From the IMG/VR virus record IMGVR_UViG_3300033147_000266, positions 1 through 39,086 of that record: a stretch of 39,086 bases of DNA; one strand, 5' to 3'. Position 1 is the first letter of the stretch. The number at the start of each line of letters is the position of its first letter. The position numbers and the translations under genes were made by a program. Of the stretch, positions 1 to 6,715 are shown piece after piece. The DNA comes from a virus. The notes beneath the pieces were generated by a model. The model saw nothing but the letters and a program-made list of their open reading frames with translations. It did no database searches and had not been told where the DNA came from.

Positions 1-354
1 TGTTGCGGGTTGGCATAGAAACATCGCCCCTTGCTCCGGTGAGTAAAAGGTTGCGAGACGACATCGCTGCTGGTGGCGTCAAAGGTGATATCGCGATGGC
101 TAAAATAGTCAGTGGCATGTCAATGGGCATTATATATTGGCAGCTTTATGAGGCTGGAGTTATGACGGGCACAGGCCCCGATGATTACACCGCCCAATCT
201 ATGCTCAAAGCCGATGGATGGCAACCGATGGCCATTAACGTCGACGGCAAAATGTACGGGATGGAAAGAATGGACCCGTTCAGCAAATCAGCCAAGTTCA
301 CCGAAGCCTTAGGTTCGTTCCTAGGCGAAATGGACAAGGCCAAGTATGCGTCCA
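1..354. repeat. Left copy of the terminal overlap of a circular genome
   Basis: This stretch matches 38733-39086 end to end without gaps. I count 19 substitutions, all in the first 241 bases, and the last 113 bases are identical. Most changes are silent, and the six amino-acid changes are conservative (Val/Leu, Ala/Val, Ser/Ala, Ile/Val, Val/Ile twice). That is the pattern of two natural strain variants, not sequencing noise. The contig therefore closes into a circle or is circularly permuted, assembled from a mixed population. A biological terminal repeat would be expected to be identical, so I prefer the assembly explanation. Confidence 0.9.
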
Positions 355-1281
355 GGCGAAATGGACAAGGCCAAGTATGCGTCCACCGACATCGAGAAAC
401 AGAGTGCGTTTGCGCGCGGCATGTTGTACATGGTCGATGCTATGATGGAAGATCAGTGGCTGGAGCAAGCGTCTGGGTTCATTAAGGCTATAGAAGGGTC
501 TGAGTCTTTCGACAAGTATATCGCCCGCACAAGCGCAGGATTTATCCCCTACCACGCCGCATTTTCATCTATGAAGAAATTTGAGCGAGAGGGTCGCCCC
601 CAGCTGTCGCAGGACTCGATTTACTCCAGCGTGTCAAATATGGTAGAAGATCAGGTCCGAGGCAACATGCCCAATTTTGGCATGGAACCTCATTTCGTCC
701 GCGTCAAGCGGAATTGGGATGGCTCGGTTCACATGCCCGAACAAACACAGTTTGCAGCGGGCGCTTCACCGTGGGGGCCGACCAAACTTGAGGGTGACTC
801 GCTTACCAAGCTCCTGTTTGAGAATGGAGTATTCCCGACCGAACCATCGTCAATCATGACTATTGGCCCCAAATCGTTCTCCCTGTTGCAGCTTGACGAA
901 AGTGGGAGATTGTATGATAGTTACCTACAAGAAGTCGGCAAGGGTCGGCGTGAGGTACTACAAAGAGCGATGGACGAGGGTAAGATTGATCTTGCGAGGG
1001 ATAAAGCCGGTGAGGGCCCAAATAGCGGAGTAGCTCGGGTCCTCAACACCACCATGTCGCTGGGCAAACAGCTCGGCTTCAAAAATTGGCTCGAAGGCTT
1101 ATCCGACGTAATAGAGGATAACCCAGAAATTGCGAACGCCTTAAATGAGCGATTCGACACTGACGTTAAGGCCATGATTGAAGAAGCCATGTACGATCCA
1201 GAAAATGCAGAACTTGAGGGTCCGGCAGCTTACCAGCCGACCAGATCCCCACTTGAATTCCCAATACCGGAGATGAAATAA
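1..1281 (+). CDS. C-terminal part of giant internal virion protein (LPD38-like), frame broken at the contig joint
   Basis: This is the downstream part of the gene that begins at 37139. The frame is open from base 3 (RVGIETSPLAP...) to about 354. It is then thrown out by the 31-bp duplication, and the correct frame resumes at 386 (TDIEKQSAFARG...) and runs to TAA at 1279-1281. Joining 37139-39086 to 386-1281 gives exactly 948 codons including the stop, or 947 aa. The region contains the conserved 'NTPSNLLRVGIE' and 'GFIPYHAAF' type segments that I associate with the large polyvalent protein associated domain LPD38 of phage ejection proteins (family memory, not a search). The stop overlaps the tail fibre ATG by one base. 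The frameshift is most likely an assembly artefact. Confidence 0.8.
324..385. repeat. 31-bp perfect tandem duplication at the assembly joint
   Basis: Bases 324-354 and 355-385 are identical 31-mers. The same 31-mer ends the window at 39056-39086. One extra copy shifts the reading frame by one base (31 is not a multiple of three) and breaks an otherwise intact gene. This is typical of imperfect trimming of a circular contig overlap. Confidence 0.9.
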
Positions 1282-3194
1282 TGACAATCCAAACTTCAGA
1301 CAACAAGACAATCTACGTCGCTGACGGCATAGAAACGGTCTTTAGCTTTGGTTTTAAGACGACCAGCGAAGACACCATATTCATATTCATTGACGGGGAA
1401 GAATACTTAGGTGAATATTTCACCGCCCTGAATATCAACCAGGATTCCGCGCCTGGAGGCAACGTCGCGATCACGATTCCTCCGCCCGCTGGTGAGAGCG
1501 TAACTATCGTACGTATCGTCCCCCTGTTACAGGAAACAGACTATCTGGAATATGACAAATTTCCCGCCCGATCGCATGAGAAAGCACTCGATGACTTAAC
1601 CCTGCAGAGCCAGCAACAGCAGGAGGAAATCAACCGCTCGCTGAAATCTGGCATTGACACCCCTGTTGGTGTTGTGTACTCTTTGCCCTCACCGGAGCCA
1701 GGCAAAGGCCTGCTTTGGAATCCTGCTGGTGACGGGATAGACAACTCTGAAGATGACCTTAACGGCATCACCACTGCTGCACAAAACAGTGCCAACGACT
1801 CAGAAGCCAGCGCAAACGCATCGGCTATCAGCGCAGCAGAATCAGCAGCGAGCGCAGCTGAGGCGGAGGCCGTGTTTGATTCCAAGCTTGCTGGATTCGG
1901 AACGGACGGTCTTCACCCGCAGATCGATGGGGATCTGAACACCATTGCCCGCAACAGTGAGTACTTCATTACTGCTGCCGATACCACAAATAACCCTGTT
2001 GACTTCACAAGTAACGGCGTTATTCGCACATCAATGACGACAGCGGTTGATGGCGCCATTCAGGTCTTGTATGGACACGGTACTGCTGATAAAGGCAGGC
2101 TCTGGCAACGTACTTTGATCGCCGGTGTCTGGGATGAATGGGTAAGATTGGGTGGTGCAGGTGCTGGCTCTGGCGTACTTGGCCAGGTAATCTACCTTCC
2201 AGGATTAGAGTCTATCCCATCCGGTGAAGGCATAGAGGAAGCAGCAGGTCAGCTCGTTTCACGTTCTGATTACCCGCAGCTGTGGAACGCGGTGTCTGGC
2301 TTCGCACTTGCTGATGCTGACTGGATCACAAAATCCAATGCCGGAGCAAACGGCGTAAGTGAATACTCATCAGGTGACTTGTCTACCACATTTCGTCTTC
2401 CTGATCTGCGCGGCGAGTTTATCCGAGGGATGAACACTACCGGATCAGATCCATTGCGCGATCCAGATCGGGTCGACAACTCGAAAGAATGGCAAGCTGG
2501 TGGAGTGGAAAGTCATAATCATGCGTTGACAGATCCAGGTCACACGCACACCATTGATGGATTTGAAGACAATGGTAACTCGGGGCCAAATGTTAACATA
2601 TCTTCATCATCAAATCAATCTGCAGACGGAACCACAAACAGTCGGGGGACTGGCATCAGCATTGCTGCAGTGGGCGGCTCAGAAACGCGACCGCGCAACA
2701 TACCAGCTATCGTTGCCATCGTATGCCTGACCGCATCGGAGCTTGTCAATCTTTCATCTACCCCGACCGGCTCAGTCATGCAATCGTTTGGCCCACAGAC
2801 TTCTGGATGGCTGGCTTGTAACGGAGCAGCAATTCCCTCACAGCACGTCAACTTGATTGCTATCATCGGAGCCAATACCCCAGACCTTCGCGGTCAATTT
2901 CTGCGTGGTTGGTCAGACGATGCACTTGTCGATCCAGATGGCCCACGTACTGCAAACACTGCGCAAGACCAAGCAGTCGGTGTCCACGGGCACACTGCTA
3001 CGCAACCTCCACATCATCACGAATTCAATATGTCAAATACAGAGGGTGATCAAAATTATCCAGGCCGCGGAAGCGATTCGCCTGCAGGCAACGCATTAAC
3101 AAAGGACACCACTCCAGCAGTCACTGTTGCCGATAGCACTGGCCCTGAAACCCGTCCGAAGAATATCGCAGTCTTCCACTACATTAAGACATGA
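1281..3194 (+). CDS. Tail fibre with T7-type N-terminus and two tail-collar domains
   Basis: 637 aa. Residues 1-125 resemble the N-terminal tail-attachment domain of T7-type fibres: a beta-rich start, a 'VTIVRIVPLLQETDY' segment and a Gln-rich helix (109-118). An Ala/Ser-rich coiled-coil-like linker follows at 163-198. The C-terminal half holds two copies of the phage tail-collar pattern. The first begins near residue 300 and has DLRGEFIRGMN plus the His-rich HNHALTDPGHTH. The second begins near residue 490 (GSVMQSFGPQTSGWLACNGA), has DLRGQFLRGW, and ends in ETRPKNIAVFHYIKT. His clusters of this kind bind metal in trimeric short tail fibres. The gene should encode the host receptor-binding protein. 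Its ATG overlaps the previous stop by one base and its stop overlaps the next ATG by four (ATGA). Confidence 0.88.
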   Translation: MTIQTSDNKTIYVADGIETVFSFGFKTTSEDTIFIFIDGEEYLGEYFTALNINQDSAPGGNVAITIPPPAGESVTIVRIVPLLQETDYLEYDKFPARSHEKALDDLTLQSQQQQEEINRSLKSGIDTPVGVVYSLPSPEPGKGLLWNPAGDGIDNSEDDLNGITTAAQNSANDSEASANASAISAAESAASAAEAEAVFDSKLAGFGTDGLHPQIDGDLNTIARNSEYFITAADTTNNPVDFTSNGVIRTSMTTAVDGAIQVLYGHGTADKGRLWQRTLIAGVWDEWVRLGGAGAGSGVLGQVIYLPGLESIPSGEGIEEAAGQLVSRSDYPQLWNAVSGFALADADWITKSNAGANGVSEYSSGDLSTTFRLPDLRGEFIRGMNTTGSDPLRDPDRVDNSKEWQAGGVESHNHALTDPGHTHTIDGFEDNGNSGPNVNISSSSNQSADGTTNSRGTGISIAAVGGSETRPRNIPAIVAIVCLTASELVNLSSTPTGSVMQSFGPQTSGWLACNGAAIPSQHVNLIAIIGANTPDLRGQFLRGWSDDALVDPDGPRTANTAQDQAVGVHGHTATQPPHHHEFNMSNTEGDQNYPGRGSDSPAGNALTKDTTPAVTVADSTGPETRPKNIAVFHYIKT

Positions 3195-3337
3195 AGAAAC
3201 TTGTCGCTCGCATCGTATTGTTTGTGTCTCTGGCGTTCGTCGCCGGATGCACATTCATATTATGGAGCGACAACGTCTCTGTATCCACCCACACTGAGTC
3301 TGATGACTTGATTAACCGCACGAGGACTATTAAATGA
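3191..3337 (+). CDS. 48-aa secreted protein with lipobox-like signal
   Basis: Small ORF, MKKLVARIVLFVSLAFVAGC..., ending ...LINRTRTIK. It has a Lys-rich N-terminus, a hydrophobic stretch and an AGC lipobox-like end at Cys20. That suggests a lipoprotein, although the residues after Cys20 (TFILW) are still hydrophobic, so a simple membrane anchor is possible. It is coupled to both neighbours by ATGA overlaps (3191-3194 and 3334-3337), which strongly supports it as a real gene. Position after the tail fibre and the signal peptide make it a candidate for the lysis cassette, for example an outer-membrane spanin subunit. No sequence motif proves this. Confidence 0.7.
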   Translation: MKKLVARIVLFVSLAFVAGCTFILWSDNVSVSTHTESDDLINRTRTIK

Positions 3338-3519
3338 AATACCTACTCACCATGTTACTTATCCTGCCATTTACCTTGATGGCTCACGACGACCCCGAAG
3401 CCAATCATAGCGGCGGGCCTTGCTGGATCACTGAGCTGCCGATCACGCCAGTCTATTGCATCTTCACAAAGGGTACGCGGCTGGAGCATCCAAATCCTTT
3501 GCCGGAGAAAACCGAATGA
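3334..3519 (+). CDS. 61-aa secreted small protein
   Basis: It begins MKYLLTMLLILPFTLMAHDD, a clean Sec signal peptide with a probable cleavage after Ala17. The mature part is about 44 residues with two cysteines (GGPCWITELPITPVYCIF) that could form a disulphide in the periplasm. Both ends overlap neighbours by ATGA. I do not recognise the family. The context (two consecutive exported small proteins after the fibre) suggests lysis or envelope interaction. Confidence 0.65.
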   Translation: MKYLLTMLLILPFTLMAHDDPEANHSGGPCWITELPITPVYCIFTKGTRLEHPNPLPEKTE

Positions 3520-3767
3520 CAACATTGAATGGTGAAATCCTTCGAGCCACAGGCGGGCCAACTATTAATGAAGGTCTGTCCACATGGTTCGGGCGTACTG
3601 TTGCCGAATCGCTACAGGACGCGGAACGTCGATGGCTGATCGCACAAGGTGCCCCCGCTACCCAACGTAACGATATGTGGTTCTTTGTCCTGCGAGGGCT
3701 GCTGTACACCGGCGCGTTGAACGATATGCTGTTGGCGTACTGGACTTCGCAACCTACTCCGCTTTAG
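3516..3767 (+). CDS. Conserved small phage protein of unknown function
   Basis: 83 aa starting MTTLNGEILRATGGPTINEG. The start is set by the ATGA overlap with the preceding gene at 3516-3519. The pattern 'GPTINEGL...SLQDAERRWL..QGA...DMW...L...GYTG.LNDMLL.YW' is one I have seen in small proteins near tail genes of many phages, here with a GLLYTGALNDMLLAYW end. The function is unknown to me. The 3' end overlaps the convergent gene on the other strand by 14 bases, with no terminator visible between the two transcription blocks. Confidence 0.75.
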   Translation: MTTLNGEILRATGGPTINEGLSTWFGRTVAESLQDAERRWLIAQGAPATQRNDMWFFVLRGLLYTGALNDMLLAYWTSQPTPL

Positions 3768-4041
3768 GCAAGTTCTCCATCACCCTGGTCGCGTATCCTG
3801 CGATATCGCACCAGTGATCGTCAAAGTCGTTGTCGCCCACCAAAATCCGGCCAATCTTGACCGCAAATAGTCGAAGTGCATGCCTCTGATAGGGAGGCAA
3901 TGCGCATAGCCCGTGTTTAGTCATCGCTCTTTCGATATCGGTTATTGCGTCGCTCATTGGGACAAAGTCTCCATGTTTCGATCCCCGATCTTGCAACAGC
4001 TGCGCGAACGCATCTTTCGTGTCTTCTATATCTTGTGTCAT
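3754..4041 (-). CDS. DUF6378-like protein, last gene of the Z operon
   Basis: 95 aa, MTQDIEDTKDAFAQLLQDRG.... The pattern 'RGSKHGDF', then 'LPPYQRHALRLFAVKIGRIL', then 'GDNDFDDHWCDIAGYATRV' fits a small all-helical phage family I know as DUF6378. The acidic DHWCDIAGY segment recalls metal-binding helices of all-alpha NTP pyrophosphohydrolases (MazG/dUTPase-like). I offer a nucleotide-related role only as inference. It is the distal gene of the string purZ-mazZ-datZ-nuclease, overlapping the nuclease stop by four bases, so it is co-transcribed with dZTP synthesis. Confidence 0.7.
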   Translation of the reverse strand: MTQDIEDTKDAFAQLLQDRGSKHGDFVPMSDAITDIERAMTKHGLCALPPYQRHALRLFAVKIGRILVGDNDFDDHWCDIAGYATRVMENLPKAE

Positions 4042-4388
4042 TTCTTACTCCAGTTTATAGTTAAAAAGCCGTACAGTTCGTCAAAATTGATGTGTCCTTC
4101 CCACATGGCAAGCGAACACAACTGCCAAACATCCAGATCCTTCTCCGTATAGAGTTTGTGGGTCCCTATAGTTGCCCCCTTATGCAGCATCCAATACTTG
4201 CCTGACGTAGGGCGGATCTTAGGGGCGACAGTGCGCCCAAATTTCAACTCAATATGGGACTCCACCCCATTCAGGCAGTAATCTACGTCTGGAATACCGG
4301 CACTGGTTTCGTGCGACTCTACCCGCGAGAAATGGCCGCGATGGCCAAGTCCCGCGTCTAAGGCCCTCCAGAGGGCTGCCTCACTCAT
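4038..4388 (-). CDS. PD-(D/E)XK-type nuclease (VRR-NUC/resolvase-like)
   Basis: 116 aa. The core is ESHETSAGIPDVDYCLNG followed by ESHIELKFG. It gives the catalytic layout Glu24, Asp34 (in GIPD), Glu47 and Lys49 (ELK), which is the PD-(D/E)XK nuclease signature as in VRR-NUC and phage Holliday-junction-type enzymes. A role in cutting branched DNA during replication or packaging, or in degrading host DNA, follows from the family but is not proven. It overlaps datZ upstream by 8 bases and the DUF6378-like gene downstream by 4 bases. The tight coupling to the aminoadenine genes raises the possibility that it discriminates host A-containing DNA from phage Z-containing DNA. Confidence 0.8.
   Translation of the reverse strand: MSEAALWRALDAGLGHRGHFSRVESHETSAGIPDVDYCLNGVESHIELKFGRTVAPKIRPTSGKYWMLHKGATIGTHKLYTEKDLDVWQLCSLAMWEGHINFDELYGFLTINWSKK
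4363..4376. repeat. Dispersed palindrome, copy in the nuclease gene
   Basis: GCCCTC-CA-GAGGGC with perfect 6-bp arms, inside the 5' end of the nuclease gene and 5 bases from the datZ stop. Confidence 0.7.
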
Positions 4389-4878
4389 TTTCAGCCTCGT
4401 ATTTTCCTTCCAGAAGATCGCGCACCACGCTGTTACAAGCTTCGACGAGCGCAGGATCGGCTGAGCCTATTAAATCACAGCGGTTCTTGTAGCGGATCAT
4501 AAGCTTATTGCCCACGTGATGGGCATGCCGCCCAACTTGATTGTCCGTGATGAACGCTATAGCCTCGATGATGTCCGCCATCGCGACAACACTGGCTTCC
4601 CTACTGTTACAGGCAGAGAAGGACTTGCCATCATAGGCCGTGTTGATCTTGAGCCGCTCCTTGGCGGGAGTGGGAATGTCGCCAGTCAAGATCTCATCCA
4701 GATCGTGATCCAGAGCGTACTTGATGATTTTAGTGTCATCAATGCCCAAATTAGCGGCGATCGCTCGGGCGATCATCGTCACATTGTACATGTGCTCAGC
4801 CAGGCTTTGATCCCTGATTGTGCGGACGATTGTCCATCGCTTCACGTCTTGCGCCAACATTAAATCTTGAATCTTCAT
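4381..4878 (-). CDS. datZ: DatZ, HD-domain dATP triphosphohydrolase
   Basis: 165 aa HD phosphohydrolase close to the YfbR/DatZ type. Metal ligands are visible: His29 in QSLAEH, His58-Asp59 in ALDHDLDEILTGDIPTP (with Glu62 and Asp67), and Asp102 in VVAMADIIEAI. In aminoadenine phages DatZ removes dATP as deoxyadenosine plus triphosphate, so that the polymerase meets dZTP rather than dATP. That assignment rests on the family plus the adjacent mazZ and purZ. Without the context it could be called a generic 5'-deoxynucleotidase. The start overlaps the mazZ stop by four bases. Confidence 0.9.
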   Translation of the reverse strand: MKIQDLMLAQDVKRWTIVRTIRDQSLAEHMYNVTMIARAIAANLGIDDTKIIKYALDHDLDEILTGDIPTPAKERLKINTAYDGKSFSACNSREASVVAMADIIEAIAFITDNQVGRHAHHVGNKLMIRYKNRCDLIGSADPALVEACNSVVRDLLEGKYEAENE

Positions 4879-5132
4879 TTTCTCATCCTGTATAAGGTTA
4901 TTTGCTGATGGACGACGCCCACCAGAAAGTTGAACACGTCACCGGCTTCCTCGATGATGTGCATTATGTCTGCATCGCTCATCGCGTCCCCCAATTCCGT
5001 TACTTCGGCTCGCAACATACCAAACAGATCAGCCGGATCAACATCTTCTATCCGCCCCTTATGGGAGTTAATCTGCATCTTGGCCTCAGCCATTGACATG
5101 ATTACCTTCTTTACTTCATCATATTCATCCAT
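4875..5132 (-). CDS. mazZ: MazZ, MazG-like (d)GTP pyrophosphohydrolase
   Basis: 85 aa, a single all-alpha MazG-type domain. The family metal motif ExxE...ExxD is present as Glu43/Glu46 (RAEVTELGD) and Glu62/Asp65 (EEAGDVFNFL). In Z-genome phages MazZ converts dGTP (and GTP) to the monophosphate, giving the dGMP used by PurZ. The start codon shares one base with the purZ stop (TAATG), implying translational coupling. The short length fits a stand-alone phage MazG domain, which would be expected to oligomerise. Confidence 0.88.
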   Translation of the reverse strand: MDEYDEVKKVIMSMAEAKMQINSHKGRIEDVDPADLFGMLRAEVTELGDAMSDADIMHIIEEAGDVFNFLVGVVHQQITLYRMRK

Positions 5133-6199
5133 TACCCATTCCCCCTTCCCAGTTCAACCCGTGTCATGTCGCAAGGATCCATCGCCCGCGCCCTTACGTC
5201 ATTGACAGTTGGGCCCCATCCCTCGTACATAACCTGGGAATGGAATCCTGCATTTGATCCCGCAGTGATAATGTTCCCTACCCTGTGGCTCACTTCCTCG
5301 GGCGCGTAGTTGCAGAAGTTAAGGAAGATGTGATCAGGTTGGCATTGGGCGATCGCCTCTTCAATCTGCATCTGCGACCACGTAAACACCCGACGTATCT
5401 TGTTCGTCACGGTGGTCCGTTCTTCTGGCTGGCCTAATTGCTCCCACGTCAGCTCCTCTTGATCAGGATAGCAAGGCCCACTATTCCCGCCCACACGAAT
5501 TGGGTGCATACGTGCAGTGCCGATCACCCTCCGGAGGGCCCGCAATGGGATGGCGCAATCTGCCATAAATCTGGCGGGGGTGCAATCTCGGCTCGTGCAG
5601 TAGGGCCAAAATCCAGCGTTCAGGCCGAGGCTATAACCTTGTGCTCCCTCCAGCAAGATTTCCTTCGCAGCAGTTACCTTCTTCACGTACTCCCTGTGGC
5701 TGATTATCCTTGATCCCCAGAATGGGCGATTCTTGAGTAGTGATCCGGCTGACGGGTCGCGATCCCCATTGCGTATGATCTTTTGGATCATTGCTGCTGC
5801 CGACCCCTGTTGCGTGGACCCGATGTTGGTAAGCCGATCGTCGGTCTGTTCTGCGCCCTTGTGTTCAGGCAACAGGATAGTCGCGTTCTCGTGAATCCAC
5901 AGGTCGAAGTGGCCGTACCCGTACGATTGCAGGTCGTCCAGTTCCATTTCCAGCTGTGTTAGGCTAAACACCGATCCTGGTCCGATCATCACGTCCCTTA
6001 CCGATTCACCAACTAGGCCATTCGGTAGCACCTTGTGGATCATCTTCCGACCCAACCCATCAATAAAAGTGTGGCCCGCGTTCGGCATGTTGGCATTCAC
6101 CACCATGTCGTAGTTACCGTGGAAACCCAGATATCCGGCTATCAAGCCTTTGCCTGTTGATCCGTACTGTAGGTCGATTATCACGTCTACTTTCTTCAT
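5132..6199 (-). CDS. purZ: PurZ, succino-aminodeoxyadenylate synthetase
   Basis: 355 aa PurA relative, shorter than bacterial PurA (about 430). The P-loop region reads QYGSTGKG. Ser14 sits where PurA has its catalytic aspartate (GDEGKG, Asp13 in E. coli), which is the hallmark of PurZ. Other conserved blocks are NAGH (40-43), IGSTQQG (127-133), EGAQG (184-188), TSRDCTPAR (202-210) and RVGGNSG (235-241). The guanine-binding KxD of PurA is absent and NFCNY (294-298) lies in its place, consistent with use of ATP/dATP instead of GTP. Expected reaction: dGMP + Asp + ATP to N6-succino-2-aminodeoxyadenylate, which host PurB turns into dZMP. The start overlaps the upstream zinc-motif gene by ATGA. 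Confidence 0.95.
   Translation of the reverse strand: MKKVDVIIDLQYGSTGKGLIAGYLGFHGNYDMVVNANMPNAGHTFIDGLGRKMIHKVLPNGLVGESVRDVMIGPGSVFSLTQLEMELDDLQSYGYGHFDLWIHENATILLPEHKGAEQTDDRLTNIGSTQQGSAAAMIQKIIRNGDRDPSAGSLLKNRPFWGSRIISHREYVKKVTAAKEILLEGAQGYSLGLNAGFWPYCTSRDCTPARFMADCAIPLRALRRVIGTARMHPIRVGGNSGPCYPDQEELTWEQLGQPEERTTVTNKIRRVFTWSQMQIEEAIAQCQPDHIFLNFCNYAPEEVSHRVGNIITAGSNAGFHSQVMYEGWGPTVNDVRARAMDPCDMTRVELGRGNG
5527..5538. repeat. Dispersed palindrome, copy in purZ
   Basis: The perfect 12-bp palindrome CCCTCCGGAGGG inside purZ. It is a member of the GCCCTC-NN-GAGGGC family scattered over both gene blocks. Confidence 0.7.
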
Positions 6200-6414
6200 T
6201 TCATACTCCTATTTATTTCTCTATTCAAAAATTCGCGCACTCTGCGCTCTCTGGTCGCGACAAGGCGTACCCTGCGCGCTGTGCTTTCACATTCCCAACA
6301 CTTATAGCTACGGAAGTCGTCCTTAGTCTTGATCTCCTTGCAGATAGGGCACTTACGTGGGTTGACTATCTGGGCTCCGCGCCACGTGTGTGTTACTCTA
6401 TTTACCGGTTGCAT
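6196..6414 (-). CDS. Small Cys4 zinc-motif protein upstream of purZ
   Basis: 72 aa. Cysteine pairs CPIC and CWEC (KCPICKEIKTKDDFRSYKCWECES) form a likely zinc knuckle, followed by an Arg-rich tail (RRVRLVATRERRVREF) suited to nucleic acid binding. It resembles its upstream neighbour (C-x2-C...K..eF...C-x2-C...R), so the two look like paralogues. A similar C-x2-C/C-x2-C layout occurs in HNH/endonuclease VII-like N-termini, but no catalytic His-Asn-His is present. It overlaps the upstream gene by 17 bases and the purZ start by four, so it belongs to the Z operon. Confidence 0.7.
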   Translation of the reverse strand: MQPVNRVTHTWRGAQIVNPRKCPICKEIKTKDDFRSYKCWECESTARRVRLVATRERRVREFLNREINRSMK

Positions 6415-6565
6415 GATACCTGCCCTTCCTTATTCGTTTCTCACATATGATGCAAGTATTGATGTATCCTCGATTAACGTGCTTCCGAAACTCTTCAATC
6501 TTCTTTCGCACGACACATACCACGCATTTCTTGTGGGTGTCCACTACTAAGTTATCGATGCCCAT
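6398..6565 (-). CDS. Small Cys4 zinc-motif protein, first gene of the Z operon
   Basis: 55 aa from ATG at 6565 (MGIDNLVVDTHKKCVVC...), preceded by a GGAGGAGC ribosome-binding site. The longer frame upstream crosses a repeat region and is unlikely to be translated. The cysteine pairs CVVC and CIIC plus a basic end (EKRIRKGRYH) suggest zinc and nucleic-acid binding. It is related in layout to the next gene. Being first in the purZ-mazZ-datZ string it may regulate it, but this is inference. Confidence 0.65.
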   Translation of the reverse strand: MGIDNLVVDTHKKCVVCVVRKKIEEFRKHVNRGYINTCIICEKRIRKGRYHATGK

Positions 6566-6582
6566 ATTACAAGCTCCTCCGT

Positions 6583-6660
6583 GTCCACGCGGACACACGC
6601 GGACGCCACGCCGCATCAGCCCGACTCGCCCGCCCGAGTCCACGCGGACACACGCGGACG
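6583..6660. repeat. Two 23-bp direct repeats with internal hairpins before the Z operon
   Basis: Identical 23-mers lie at 6583-6605 and 6638-6660, starting 55 bp apart. Each begins with GTCCACGCGGAC (a 4-bp stem with loop ACGC) and carries the 10-mer CACGCGGACA/G twice in tandem. The region is noncoding, between the primase-helicase stop (6716) and the Z operon start (6565). The arrangement is iteron- or operator-like. I see no good -35/-10 pair in the same gap. Confidence 0.7.
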
Positions 6661-6715
6661 GTATCCGTACCTATGTCATTCGCCATCGTCATATGTCCCG
6701 ATAGGCCATGGATAT

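Noticed and set aside
1-354. Genuine direct terminal repeats of a linear T7-like genome
   Set aside because: The copies differ at 19 of 354 positions and the overlap ends in a trimming-type duplication inside a coding sequence, which fits a circular assembly better than a packaged terminal repeat.
3-485. 160-codon ORF as an independent gene
   Set aside because: It is the tail of the gene starting at 37139 followed by out-of-frame sequence after the 31-bp duplication.
5132-6199. Ordinary bacterial adenylosuccinate synthetase (PurA)
   Set aside because: The catalytic Asp of the GDEGKG loop is replaced by Ser, the guanine-binding KxD is missing, and mazZ/datZ neighbours indicate PurZ.
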